A DNA stretch of 64,000 bases from Mimachlamys varia (taxonomy: Eukaryota; Mollusca; Bivalvia; Pectinida; Pectinidae), in the NCBI GenBank assembly GCA_947623455.1, contig OX392534.1, forward strand, positions 34,663,426 to 34,727,425, written 5' to 3'. The position numbers were made by a program, and so were the translations under genes. A model generated the notes under the pieces. That model was not told the origin of the DNA. It did not search any database and was given only the letters and a program-made list of their open reading frames with translations. This document shows positions 33,987-46,150 of the stretch, piece by piece. Numbering within the stretch: the stretch's first letter is position 1; the number at the start of each line of letters is the position of its first letter.

Positions 33987-34559
33987 TTAACTACTTTTTA
34001 CAAATACTATCAACGTGGTAGCTCCACTTACAATTAGCAGCGATGAATACTCCCAGATGCTTACGTTATTAAAGATAATTTCAATCATGTGATCTAATTT
34101 AAAATTTGATAGAAGTAAAGCTTCTGTTTTTGCAGTATTAAATTTAACTAACCACTTATCTGCCAACAGCTGTATTTGAACAAGACCAGTATTAAGTTTC
34201 TGCTCAATAACTTGTGGCGATTTATCTGAACATAGAAGAGAAGTATCATCAACAAAACGTTTTGATAAAGTTTGTAAATTGTCTGTTATATCATTAATAT
34301 AAAATATATATAGTAACGGGCCGAGGACCGAACCCTGCGGTACACCTGCATTTGTTGACTTAACAGAAGATTTACTATTTCCAATGAAAATTTGTAGAGA
34401 TCTTTCATAATTCATTAACCATTCTAATAATTTTCCAGAGATTCCATAACTAGCTAGTTTCAATTTCAGCCCCCTTTGCCATACTCGATCAAACGCCTTA
34501 GATATGACACAAAAAACTAAACAAGTAGGCTGGGTCTTTTTCAATATTATCGCATACAT
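33987..34559 (-). pseudogene. LINE reverse-transcriptase core
   Basis: Residues SKAFDRVWQRGLKLKL, GVPQGSVLGPLLYIFYINDI and RFVDDTSLLCSDKS are RT motifs A, B and C. The catalytic box reads F-V-D-D in place of the usual Y/F-A-D-D, so both aspartates remain. The upstream ORF ends just before a frameshift at about 34570, and the first residues here (MYAIILKK) are out of the original frame. Confidence 0.9.
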
Positions 34560-34571
34560 TATGGTAGATTT

Positions 34572-35456
34572 CTATAGCTGGTGTACAGTGGAATGAGCAG
34601 CTTGAAAACCTGACTGATATTTATAAATAAGAGAGTTATATAAACAATAATTATGTCGGTAGTTTACAACTGATCTTTCAAAAACTTTACCGATAGTACA
34701 TTGTAGTGCGATGGGTCTATAAATAGCGGTGTCCTGTTTATCTCCTTTTTTAAAGACTGACATAACTAAAGCATGTTTCCATTGTTTGGGAAAGGGCCCA
34801 GTTTCTAAAGAAGAACGAAAGATCAACGATAGAGTATACGAGACTGTTGGTAGTGTTTTTTGTAGCATAGTATGGTTTATAGCATAATTTCCTACAGCTT
34901 GACCAAGTTTTAGTGTCTTAACAATGTCAATTATGTCACTAGTGTGAAAAGGTATGTCGGAAATATTCGAGTCAGTTCTGGTTTCTTTAACTGGTACGTC
35001 AGTGTCAGTATCGTCAATAGTAGATATGGAAACGAAATAATCATTGAGTATATCAGTCTTAATGTCATCGTCCGTTTCAACATTTCCAGTCGCACTCCTT
35101 AATGGCGGTATAATATTAGAGATGTTGGATGATTTAGTTAACCTGCGGACAAGTTTCCAAACGTTTTTAGTATTTGTTTCACTATAAGTATCTAAAAGGC
35201 CATTAATGTCCGCATGAAATAGTTCCTTTGTACGTTTTTTTAGATTATTAACACTATTCCGTTGTTTCCTAAAGTTGGCCAAGTTGTGGGGAATGCGATT
35301 GGATTTGTATTTACGGAGAAATCTTTCTCTTGTCCTGATCTCACGTCTCATGTCAGAGTTAAACCAGGGTTTGTCATTAGGTCTGATTGTTGCTACCTTA
35401 GATGGAATACAATCGTCCGCTATTTCTAAATACCTGGTTGTAAATATTTCATACAT
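34572..35456 (-). pseudogene. LINE ORF2 linker and start of the RT domain
   Basis: This is an open frame of 294 codons. It contains the post-endonuclease linker (DKPWFNSDMRREIRTRERFL, NVWKLVRRLTKSSNISNIIP) and RT motifs 1-2 (PFPKQWKHALVMSVFKKGDK, YRPIALQCTIGKVFE, then YQSGFQAAHSTVHQL). The next frame at 34559 continues the domain. Its length without stops suggests moderate age. Confidence 0.88.
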
Positions 35457-35517
35457 ATCGTCCGGTGTTTGGGATCTAAGAAATTATTCGGTCCAGTCTG
35501 TTCCTTTCAGTAATCTA

Positions 35518-36191
35518 TTAAACCGGACAAAGCTTTAAGTCTTTGTCTTTGTAACATAATATTTTCCTTTTATAATTCCTAACAATTATTGTCCCTACGG
35601 TCAAGTCAATAGATGTCGCTTGATGATCCGAAGTATCACGGTCTATGTCGATTACGTCAGCTATCGTAAAAGTGTACGTGTCTGAGAGAAGAATGGGGTC
35701 AAGAAGTGTGCAGTGCGTGCGTCTGATTCTCGTCGGTCTGTCTATAGCATTCGTCAGATGGAATAAGTTCATTATATCAACAAGAGTGTGATTATTATCT
35801 ACTACAAGAAGGTCAACATTTATATCGCCCATGATAATCACGTACGGAGTTTCATTCATGGCTGAGTCTACCGAAAGTCGAAAAAAAAAATCCCAGAATG
35901 ATTGTATACAGTTCGGAGGTCTATAGATTGTGCAAAGAAGATATTTCTTAATTGGAAACTGGAACTCAGTCCATACAACTTCTCCTGGCTGGAATTTTAA
36001 GTCTGTTAAACGACGTGTGCACAAAAGGCTGGAAGTGTAAGCATTTTTCCCCCACCCGGAGTTCCACGGTCTTTACGATATATATTATAGGCATCTAGGA
36101 GTATGTCATCGTCTGCTATGGAACTATCAAGATGAGTCTCTGTGACACAGATTACGTCAAAGTCTGCCGCAACTTGATCAAGGTAAGACAA
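35518..36191 (-). pseudogene. LINE apurinic endonuclease domain, frameshifted
   Basis: The upstream frame carries DFDVICVTETHLDSS (catalytic Glu in VTETHLD) and YNIYRKDRGTPGGG. The downstream frame carries LCTIYRPPN, VIIMGDINVDLL and SDHQATSIDL (catalytic Asp and His residues). A frame break near 36030 separates them. These are the signature blocks of the exonuclease/endonuclease/phosphatase fold that nicks the target DNA. Confidence 0.88.
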
Positions 36192-36259
36192 CTCATTTCT
36201 AAGACTACAGTATTATATGCAGGTGAAAGATAGAGATATCTTTGGGTGGAAGGGTTATC

Positions 36260-36661
36260 AGGGCCTGGGTTAGGATGTACATCATTACTACAAAGAAGAA
36301 GCATAAGCAGAATAAGGAAGAAATTTGAGTTATCTATATAACTATCTAATTGTAAATGCAAAGTATGTACAGGTGTAGTAGACTCCTTGGAGCATAAGAT
36401 AGTATTTATATCAGACCTAGAAAGAATTAGAAGTTGTAGGACGAAGAAAAAGGTAGAGTTTTGGATGAGACTGGATAGGACAAAATGTATACCATCAACT
36501 AGGTTCTTAACAACATAACACGTACAAGCCCTGAGCCCACTAAGTAATATTCCAGGTGTTATATAGATTGTATATTTCATATTAGAAAGAACACCATGTG
36601 TGCGAAGGTAGACACAGCCGATCGCCGCTCTAGACACTAAATCATTACCCATAATCATCAA
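36260..36661 (-). pseudogene. LINE N-terminal leader with 2A-like DVHPNPGP motif
   Basis: An open frame from 36661 encodes a mostly hydrophobic leader (FFLILLMLLLCSN) directly followed by DVHPNPGP (36260-36283). Canonical 2A ribosome-skipping peptides end in D-V/I-E-x-N-P-G-P. Here Glu is replaced by His, and the remaining residues match. 2A-like motifs at the N-terminus of APE-type LINEs are known in other marine invertebrates. Whether the His form skips is not known from the sequence. Confidence 0.7.
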
Positions 36662-36704
36662 TAGCCAGCATTATTATAGAGCAGCGATCGGATCCGTAGT
36701 CCAC

Positions 36705-37560
36705 GTATTCGCACCAATGGGAAGTTACACACTCAGCAATATCAAAGATAAAGGGGACGCAAAAGTCACTATTGGAAAGGTAGGATGGGAAAGTGCATGT
36801 GAAGATATACAGAGACAGTAAAGAGGCGATATAAAGGTAACAGATTATGGAAGTGAGTCAATATCAAAGGATATTACATTGTAACCAAGTAAAAGGTCCA
36901 TAACTGTTTTATTATATAGCAACGCATCTTGTCGTGCGTCTCTCCATGTACAGAATCTCGGATGTTTGGGCATTTCCAGAATCTATTTTTAGCGGTGGCG
37001 TTATTAACTGTTTCTCCAGTTAATATGACTATTTAACAAAAGTCACGTGTAAACGATTCATCCCATGGCAGTAACCATACAACCCATTATATAAACTAAT
37101 TCATCATCCATTCCATGTAGCAGTCTTTATTTCATGTCGTTTTCTATTGATAATATGGTGTTACAAGCCATAATGTATTAGCAAAAGCAGATTTAGCTGC
37201 ACGTCATTGTCCTTTCGAAAGGTAGAAGTCTTCGCTGGATGTCATCATCAATTACCGGTACATGGTTTGCATGTTAATTTAAAAAAAAAAAATCTAATAT
37301 ACAGACTTTGAGAACCTCGTTGTAAGCAGCAGGCGGTTAAAATAAGAAACACGACACACCCATATTTACATTTCCTGATTAAGTGTTGTTAGTTTACATT
37401 GTGTTTCCTTTTTTAAAATCAAATTTGATTCACAATATATTATTGGACGCGGATGGTAAACCATGTATTTGCATTTCTTTAAAATAGACCATCGATCGCT
37501 TTTCAAAATACCTCATTTGCAAACGTAAATAAGCCGCATGGGTTTTGATTTCATACTGGC
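36705..37560. other. No gene recognised
   Basis: AT-rich sequence between the LINE 5' end and the next element. A short A run lies at about 37279-37290. Confidence 0.55.
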
Positions 37561-37567
37561 TCCACAA

Positions 37568-38502
37568 ACACGGATTTTTTTCATACGAGTCCTTACGGAT
37601 CGGACAAGTTCGTAAAAGTACATGGATCCTTACAATGTGACCGTTTTAAAGGGCGATTTAAGAGTGTTTACGAGTTTTTGCGAGCTATTTACGATTTATT
37701 ACGACATATATATGACAAATTACATGTACCACGATTTGTTACGAGTTAGCACGGAGAATCACGAACAAGTTACGTGCATTTTACAAGTTTTTTTTATGTA
37801 TTGTTACGAGTATTTTACAGACTGTTACGATTCATAGAAGCTTAAGTGTTAGTCACGACCTGTTTAGGTTTTATGTCGAATAGTTACAAGTTAGTTACGA
37901 ATATGTACGAGTCCTTACGTGTTTTTTTTTTTATTTTTGGCAATTTTTTTTTCTATATAACAACTTTCGACAACTGACCTCCAACATGGCATATGAGTGA
38001 AAAATATTGCAAATTATACGTACATCCGCGTAAAAACCACGTTAACCTCGTTAACCTCGTTAACCTCGTTGTTTACTTGGTAAATCGTAAAGTATGCGTA
38101 TATGCCTAACAACACGTAACGTGCTCGTAATGATTCGTCATAATCCGGAAAGCCATCGAAACACGTCCTGAATAAAATCATAAAGCACTCGTAATAATCA
38201 GTAAACAAATTGTAATACAAACTATGATGAGCCATTTACATATCCTTGTGAGTAGTTTACGGAAGGTTAAGTGTTACTGCGACCAGTTTACGATACTAAC
38301 GGATCATTACGACTTTCGTACGAGTTATCTACGGAAAAATCAATCCATGGACAATCGTTTAAAAACGATTGATATGTCAAACATTTTCCCTCTCCTCTCA
38401 AGGATCCGAACGAGTGTGTGCGAGTTATGGCGAGTTATTTACGGATTCTTGCGATTGACTACGGGTTGGCGATCCGAACGGACTAGTAAGAAAAGTCCGT
38501 GT
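37568..38502. mobile_element. 935-bp inverted-repeat element built of TTACGAGT-like words
   Basis: The left end (acacggatttttttcatacg, agtccttacggatcgg) resembles the reverse complement of the right end (acacggacttttcttactag, tccgttcggatcg). The interior is saturated with ttacgagt/ttacgaac/ttacgatt words at irregular 10-15-bp spacing. These are on the plus strand left of about 37930 and right of about 38240, and reversed (cgtaa/ctcgtaa) in the middle. A 3.5-unit ttaacctcg repeat lies at 38041-38068. Interior open frames are by-products of this composition. Confidence 0.72.
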
Positions 38503-38520
38503 ATGTGAAGGGGGTATATA

Positions 38521-39350
38521 CGGAAGCCGGTTAGTGCCACATAAAGTAAACTTTTTATGTCGTAATTACGACTTAGTATGTCGTTATTACGACTTAGTTA
38601 TCTCGTAATTACGACTTAGCTATCTCGTAATTACGACTTAGTTATATCGTGATTACGACTTATGGAATATCGTATGTGCAGCAATGCTCAATATCGTAGA
38701 CGCTCTTATTGGCCGAGGGGCTCTCTAGGTACCTAGGACAGCGACTGGCTGAATTGAATGGTATAATAAACTAACTTACCTTAAATTAACGACAGCAAAT
38801 ACTCCAAGACACCCGTTCCAATGAAAACACAGCATTATTACAGAAACAATAATATTAATAATATTTATTTATGTAAAAGAAACAATAAAATACATAAAAC
38901 CTTTTGAAATTAAAATATTACAGATGGTAATTATAATCATAAATTTTGACTTAAATTCCTTGGGATAGCCCATATAAAGCCTTAAAGGCTTATTTCCAAT
39001 GGGGTTCCTATAGACCAGACAAAACTACGAGATATAACTTAATCGTAATGACGACATACTAAGTCGTAATTACGAGATAGCTAAGTCGTAATTACGACAT
39101 ACTAAGTCGTAATTACGAGATAGCTAAGTCGTAATGACGACATACTAAGTCGTAATTACGAGATAACCAAGTCGTAATTTCGACATACTAAGTCGTAATT
39201 ACGAGATAGCTAAGTCGTAATTACGACATATTAAGTCGTAATTACGAGATAGCTAAGTCGTAATTACGAGATAGCTAAGTAGTAACTACGACATACTAAG
39301 TCGTAATTACGACATAAAAAATTACTTCATGTGGCACTCACCGGCTTCCG
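38521..39350. mobile_element. 830-bp foldback element with arrays of TCGTAATTACGA palindromes
   Basis: The termini cggaagccggttagtgccac and gtggcactcaccggcttccg are inverted copies, flanked by TA on both sides. Each arm continues with 20-22-bp units holding the palindrome tcgtaattacga joined by cttagttatc or ctaagt-type spacers. There are about five units at the left (38559-38660) and about a dozen at the right (39045-39315). The 38670-39040 middle has no ORF. The TA flank fits a Tc1/mariner-type or related target choice. Confidence 0.88.
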
Positions 39351-39464
39351 TAGGTATAAAACATTCAGTAGTTACTGTAAAGTTTTGATGGATGAAGACC
39401 CGATTATTTTTTTTCAACTTCGACGTTGTGCTGGTCAAGCTCGTGATCAGAATGTTGAGCCAAA

Positions 39465-39605
39465 CCTATCCCAAGGGTCCTGCGACACTATCTCAAAGAC
39501 TCCGCCAACTCCCTATCCCAAGGGTTCCGACGGCCCTTTCCCAAGGATTTTGCCGGCCCTATCCCAAGGGTTCTGCCGGCCATATCCCAAAAATTCCATC
39601 GACTT
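39465..39605 (+). repeat. Short minisatellite, about 30-bp units
   Basis: Four to five degenerate units of the ccctatcccaagggttctgc then cggc type. The ORF across it (39331-39744) is a repeat artefact. Confidence 0.8.
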
Positions 39606-40254
39606 TCTTTCCCGAATGTTCTGTGGCCCGAACTTAAATATTCCCAGAATAGCAATCACACACTTTAGTGTAAGAAATCAAAGAAGGTCGACTTTCGGCC
39701 ATTTTGTTTTCCCGATAAGTTCAAAGGAAAGCATTCACAAATAAGGACCATTGTGAACTTACGAAGAAACGTGAAAATGATCCACCCAGTACTATCTGAA
39801 AATAAATGCTAAAAAGAACTACAGCTGTCGGGCGTGTTTTTGTTTAAGATCAAATTATAATGTAAACATTCAAACCAAAGTAAATTTACCGTCAGTTGTA
39901 TGATTGCAAAATGCACCAATATACATGTACATCATGCGCACACCGTCTGCGCACAACTTGCCTGATTTGATAATCAATCTTTGTGTTAAGGTTGTACATG
40001 TATGATAAAAAGCGCAAATTCTGAAATATTCGAGTGAAAGGTGGTACATTGTAACATTGGATAAGTGTATTTTATTTAAGCCTTGAATGAAAAAAAACTC
40101 ACAAATTATCAAATTTGAGCAAAGTAAAGTTGGACAGTTATTCATTTTTTCAAATATTTTAAAAAGAAAAAAAAAGACCTTAGTGCCAATTAAGCGTAAG
40201 TAAAGTTTCAGTTATTCGTTGTCCGACCAACGATTTAAGGTCTAACTTCACTTT

Positions 40255-41945
40255 GCAAAGACGATTTATAATTGACAATAAAGTATCATGTTATAAAGAT
40301 TACATCATGTCTGCCATGTCTATTTATAATGCCTGATACAGTAGTTTGTTGGGCAGCATTCCAAGTGTCCCGACCTAAGTACATTTACAATGTAGGTCAA
40401 ATACACCATTTAAATAGATCATAAGACTCTTTCATATGTTGGGGGGTAAGAAAGGGAAATTCCATCCGAGGGGTTTTCAAATGTGGTTCTACCCAAGGAT
40501 TTGAACGAGGGTTTACCAAATTTGAAAATCCCGATTGGTGTACGATAGGGAAATTCCACCCGAGGGGTTTTCAAATGTGATTAACCCGAGACAAATCAGA
40601 GGGTTTTGCCAAATTTGAATCCAGCGGCGTTTTCATGCTTGGTAAAACCAGAGGCTTTTATTTTACACCTTTGGTCATGAAAGAGTATTATTTTTTCTCT
40701 CATTGAAACTCCAGAATCAGCTTCAAAACCATGAAAATACATTTTGATTGGCTACCATTTTCAATGAGTGCTTTTTTACGAAACGATCCAGTCAGCGAGA
40801 TTAAGTTCAACTATGTTTTCTCAAAAAAAAAAACATCTCACAATGTTCACTGTTGAAAAATTGTAAAAGGTTTTAATTTTATCACGACACCCTTTTCTCT
40901 TTTCGACATTAGAATTTACCGTATTCGTGACGTCAAGTCATTATGGAGCCATTGGGACGTTACGTCGCGTTATATGCTATGTAAGATGAAAGATAGAGTT
41001 TTTTTTCTTACAAAATAAACACCGTCTATGGCCAAACTCTATTCAGCATAGTGAGATATGAGAGAAAATATAACGATTTGAGATGAAAGAAATACCTTTC
41101 TCAGGGGAAACAAATTAAATCCTGTTAAATGGACTTGTGAGCTCTGAAGCGAATAATTCGAAATTCTTAACAGAACAGCCGCATTATAGACGATATAGAT
41201 AACACTGATAACTGCCTATTTTGTTCATATCAAGATTCATATCTAGCTTGGTTAACCTGATATCATTGTTACTTCCCTGACATCTTTTGAGTTGTATGTC
41301 AGACATATATTGAAGCGACGACGATGATTTACTTGTGTACACATGCATATCATTTAGGATGAAATTATGACATTTTTACATGTACAAATAATGGAATTGT
41401 AAGTTGTTCATAGTTGGAACATTTTGGTGATCTATCATGAAAAACTGACCAAACTTAAACAAAACAATGTTTTGTATTGGACGAAAACTCCAAATAAAAT
41501 AACGCATCGACAGCAGGATATGAAAGAATTATTTTCCTTCATATTTCGTCATGTTGGATATAGTTTACCCGTGTAAGAAAGCTATGTAGAAAATATTTAA
41601 CCATAACTATTAGAAAGCTGGAATTCGTTTTTCTGTGCACTGTTGTGTGGGTATACTTTATCTCGCGCATTGATTTGCTTTCGTCAAAAAACGCTCAATG
41701 GAAAAGTTGATATTTTCAAAATGTTTATTCAGCTTATTCAGGTACAATAGTTGAAGTGAGAGAAATCCTCGGGATTTTTAAAGGCAAGACCCTCGGGTTT
41801 TACAAAATTTGATAAAACCTCGGGTGGAATTTCCCTATCTTACACCTCTGGTCATGAAATCATCTAAAATTTCCTAATTACACACCACCTTAACATGAAG
41901 AAAATTCGTTAAATATGTTACATCACAAACATAGGTACAGTGTAC
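40255..41945 (+). repeat. Diverged large-segment repeat, unit 1
   Basis: This is the first of three related segments. Shared landmarks are gggcagcattccaagtgtcc (40352), a pair near atacctttctcag (41090), then cttttgagt (41285), cgcatcgacagca (41502) and cacatgaagaaaatt with gttacatcacaaacataggt (41893-41935). The spacing differs from units 2 and 3 because of later insertions. Confidence 0.72.
40440..40620 (+). repeat. Arm of an inverted pair (with 41750-41860)
   Basis: It contains two tandem copies of a block starting gggaaattccayccgagggg and ttttcaaatgtg. The reverse complement lies at about 41765-41855 (gataaaacctcgggtggaat then ttccctat). Extended pairing continues at 40755-40790 against 41690-41720. 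This is either two opposite insertions of one family or the ends of a 1.4-kb foldback element. Confidence 0.75.
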
Positions 41946-42321
41946 ACACAAAACTATCGTAGCCACTCATGCGTACATCATACCCAACAGAGTCAAAGCT
42001 TTATCTATCTAGATATCGAAATAGAATGAAGCAAGTGTCATATATGTCATAACATTAAAATGATCTAAGCTAAATGTAATTGTTAACAGGAAGTTTAAAA
42101 TATCTTGTGTCATTTAACTTTAAGATTAAGAAGCGACAATAAGTTTAATCATTTCATCATCAAGAAGCCAAGCACCACACATTTCATGCGGAACGTATCC
42201 TCTTCGAAGCTTCAACACATTTGTTTTTCTTATGGACATCTCGTGAACACTTATGCAATGCTTTATCCATCTAGCATATGCCATATGATGTCGATAGTTC
42301 GCAGGGCTTTATGATCTATGT

Positions 42322-42918
42322 AAAAGTACAGCACAAAAGGATCCAATCAGGCTATTGTCTTCTAAACGTTTATTGCATGATGCTAATTGTATAAACTCTA
42401 GCATATTGCTGCAGGAGGTTAACCTATACGACATGATCAATGTAAAATGAAGGCATCTTATGGAGGAATGGTGGTCTAGCGGTAGCTAGGACAACGGGTT
42501 TGTGATCGAAGGGTTGCGAGTTCGAAACCCGGTCGGGGTATTTGTGTTGTATCCTTGAACAAGATACTTTACTCTGTGTGTTCCAGTCTAATCAGCTGTA
42601 AATGAGTACATGGTTGGGCAGTGCTATAGAAATTGTAGAATGCTAGCTGTGAGCGCGAGATGGCAGCACCAGTTGTATGCTCTCCAGGGCATTGAAAATG
42701 ATATTGAATGGTTACTAAGGCCCTATAACCACGGAGAATACTTCGTGAACCGCTTTGAGACAGCCTTTAGGTTGTGAAAACGTGGTATATAAGTATCTCA
42801 AATTGTTATTATTATTAATAAAAGTGCAGCACAAAGGGATCCAAACAGACAGTTGTCTTCTAAACGTTTATTACAAGATGTCAGCGGTTTATACACTATC
42901 ATATTCCCGCAGAAGGTT
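42322..42918 (+). mobile_element. tRNA-derived SINE, family 3, between two 98-bp direct repeats
   Basis: The SINE body (42461-42818) has an A box tggtctagcggtagc, a B box ggttgcgagttcgaaaccc, a central part with tatccttgaacaagatactt and cagctgtaaatgagtac, and a 3' part ccgctttgagacagcct ending in ttattattatta. The flanks 42322-42420 and 42820-42918 are about 85% identical (aaaagtacagcacaaaagga ... ttctaaacgtttatt ... ataaactct). The direct repeats are too long for target duplications. A tandem duplication that later received the SINE fits best. Confidence 0.85.
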
Positions 42919-43313
42919 GCATGCATCATTTAAAGGGAAACTAGGTTTGTAGAATACGTCCTTGTTTACAAAAAAATATATATATCGTTGGCATAAATGA
43001 AACTAACACTATTATCAGACTATGGGCTTTATCGTATCGTGTACCGTTCATCGCCCATCTGTGCGTCATCAAAAGTGTTACTATCTTGTTATGGCTATTT
43101 CGCATTAGATACAAACGTTTACTTTCTAAAATTCCATTAGGGGTTTCCCGAGTTAAAAATAGGTGATTGTGTTTTCAAGTTTTGGGGCTGATCTGAATAA
43201 TAACATGGCAATTTTTTTTTTCGTCTGGTCTTTTTTTTCAACTTACATTAAGTACTGAATCAATCTTCCTCCAACTTCGTACATATGCAGGATCCCACAT
43301 CGTTACACGAGTT

Positions 43314-44095
43314 GCAATATATAAGGATTCTACCTCATTTTGACTGCGTATACGGTAGTATGCCCGCAGTTGGCAACGAACATATTCTATGGTGCGCGTT
43401 AGCGTTCCATACCTCATTTTGACTGCGTATACGGTAGTATGCCCGCAGTTGGCAACGAACATATTCTATGTTGCGCGTTAGCGTTCCATACCTCATTTTG
43501 ACTGCGTATACGGTAGTATGCCGCAGTTGGCAACGAACATAGTCTATGGTGCGCGTTAGTGCTATACGAAGAAAAAAGTATTCGAAGCGGGTTGCTAAGA
43601 TGGTTACTACGATGGCCGTGGTTGCTAAGATAATATAGTCCCATTAGATTTCATCAATATATTGGTAGATTTAGAAAATACACTGTGAACAACACTAGTT
43701 TTCTTCATAACATCATATGTATATTTGGAATTAAATAATGTTTCTAGCAAGTCGAATTTATTTCTTTATATATAACGGTCGCTATGTACACGCATTGACA
43801 CAGTGATCTGGTTGTGACGCGGTCCGACGTCAGACGTCACAACTGCAGGGCGCCGCAATGTTAGCGTTACCGTCAAATAATTTCGAATGCACATCATTTA
43901 GAATCAAAAGTTTGCTAGAAACTATTTATTGTTTAATCAAAAGAAATTGATTCCATATATGTTCCATGTTTCTAAATCTTGTAGGGACCAAACAATGGCC
44001 GACAGCGAATACTTATGTTTCTGAAGCGTGAACCACGCCATATTTGAACAAATATCAATATATATACCCACCGAGTGCATATGGCTATAAACTGT
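43314..44095 (+). repeat. Family B dispersed repeat, copy 2, with three 79-bp tandem units
   Basis: Three units start at 43332, 43411 and 43490 with acctcattttgactgcgtat and carry acggtagtatgcccgcagtt, ggcaacgaacata and gcgcgttag. The rest aligns with 29170-29690 (gaagcgggttgctaa, tgatctggttgtgacgcggt, gcagggcgccg, gttccatgtttc). The spacing of exactly 79 bp between unit starts shows recent tandem duplication. Confidence 0.92.
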
Positions 44096-44884
44096 GCTAT
44101 AAACAGCGTGTGCGCCAGGCGATACGTATCGTGGCTTATTTATACAGTCTGTGAACATTTCAACTCTCTATTAATCTGTAAAAACTGCCATAAAATAACA
44201 AAGGCACGCGGATAGCTACATGTATTTGATCAAAAAAGCAGTAAAAACAAAAGCAATTGACCGATTGCTAACCCTGACTTCAAAGTGTGTCCAGTTTACC
44301 GTTACGTCAAGTTGCGTCAAACTGTCTCTTTTCTCATTCAATATGATGATAATCTTTACATAATATTCCAATTAGCCCGTGCGAGCTGTCTTTTTCCTAT
44401 CCAGTGAAATACAGATTTAGCTTACCCCTAAGCAAAATTGTAATTAACCTGTGAATTGTGAGATAACGTCCTATCGACGAGATCGCCCATAATGACCCTT
44501 CGAGTTTGCTGACAACTTTTAGAGATGTCTAGAGTGAAATTGAATTCGAATGTTTAGAATCGTTTGGGATAACAGTGATCAGAACTATTCCTGAATTTTC
44601 TTAAATTTCTCGTTGTCATCTTCTATTTCAAACTTCAATGTCATAAGCCATTTTTTACCTCCTGTTATCAAGTATTGATAATTACAATGTTAATAAAAAT
44701 ACCGGTAATAACTGCATGCCTAAGTGGTTATAGAAGTATGTTGTGTACCTGTGTTTTTTATCCAACTTATTTTTTATATTCATGTAGTTGTATAGTCTGT
44801 GTGTAATAAGGAATTTTAATAGGAACCCGTTGTCGATGCGTCATTCTGTTTTTTTTTTCGAAACTACGTTCTTGGTGTACCATT

Positions 44885-45560
44885 GAAAACTCTTACCACT
44901 GCCGAAATAAAAGCGATGTATAATTGACACTCATCATATGTATGATGTCTATTTAAAATGTTTGTTTACTAAGTCTGTTGGGCAACATTCCAAGTGTCCC
45001 TAAAATTACATTTACTTCAACTATAGATTTTGAAAAGAGAATAATTTAATCTGGTAGGAAACAAGCAATTTCACTGGTTAAAAAAAATATGTTATCAGCC
45101 CATAACATCAAAAAATGACAACGCCGTTTATAACGTCGTTTTTGATTGGCTACTGCAGCAGCGTAATAATTTGTAAGAGAAAAGAATCCATCAATAAAGT
45201 GGTTTTTCGCGGTTTATTTCGAGTACACTCCGGTTTTTTGTGTTATACCTCCATAACATAAAACATAGATTCAAGTTAATCCTTAAATAAAACAACTTGT
45301 TCATGGGAAAGATTATGCAAAATTCAAACTAAAAACACGTGAAATACACTGTACATTGTACATACCTTTTTCCTGGGGGAAATGCTCCTCCGTTCAAGGT
45401 GCGTGTAATCTCTTGAGCGAATTATTTGTATTCCTTAATAGAACATTCTTGATATATAAGGACATACATGTATATGACCGATAGTTTACCTGATTACGTC
45501 CCTATATCACCTTTTGACTCGTATGTATGATATATATTGCATCCTTACATTATTTTAGAT
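44885..45560 (+). repeat. Diverged large-segment repeat, unit 2
   Basis: Landmarks shared with the other units are accactgccgaaataaaa, ttgggcaacattccaagtgt (44981), cggtttatttcgagtacact and ccataacataaaacatagat (45212-45270, strong match to unit 3), cataccttttt (45362) and gattacgtccctatatcacc then ttttgactcg (45495). It contains no ORF. Confidence 0.8.
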
Positions 45561-46150
45561 GAAATATGACATTAATACATGTTGGAATTTAGGCACAAGA
45601 AAAATATTTTGTAATTTAATGATAGGACATTCATTCTGAACAGGGTTCTGAATGTAATATCAGTATTGTACAGGTATGTTATGTATTGGATACACCATAG
45701 TTAACGCGTTCTTTAGGATATAACCAACATGACACGAAGTGCCGCGTGGGTTATACCTGAAGAACGAGTAAACTATTGTGTAACCAATACATATCATGTA
45801 TCATTGATGTGATATATTTCTTTCATCGAGAACAATGTTCATTTACCTACAATGTTAAAATGTACACTGATCTGGGACAGGTGTGGGAATCCCTGGACAG
45901 ATTCTGTCAATCCTGGGTTGATGATGCTTACTTCAATTTGATTGGCTATTGATTCTGTCAATCCAGAGTTGATAATACACATACGCACGCCTTTTTAGAT
46001 ATAATTGGTTATTTCTAAATCATTCCTGGGAATATTTTGGTTTTAGATTTATCATTGTTTTTATTAATTAGACTAAGCAATAAACCACCCACGCTCACTT
46101 TATTGCCAAGCATGCTATTTCAAAGTGTCAGATTTTGTAAAGAACTTTAA

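Larger units (their letters stand above)
33100..36700 (-). mobile_element. Near full-length, degraded APE-type non-LTR retrotransposon (LINE)
   Basis: Read on the minus strand from about 36700 to 33100, it contains in order a hydrophobic leader with a 2A-like motif, an apurinic endonuclease domain, a linker, a reverse-transcriptase domain and a C-terminal domain. The C-terminal domain has a cysteine motif (about 33430, CSCG...F...C) and an aataaa signal (about 33104-33109). Multiple frameshifts and stops separate the pieces. The domain order and the DVHPNPGP leader fit CR1-like or related APE clades (inference). No poly-A tail or target duplication could be fixed. Confidence 0.9.

Noticed and set aside
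39331..39744. 137-codon plus-strand ORF with Pro/Ser repeats
   Set aside because: It spans the ~30-bp minisatellite at 39465-39605 and a second frame is equally open. No domain.
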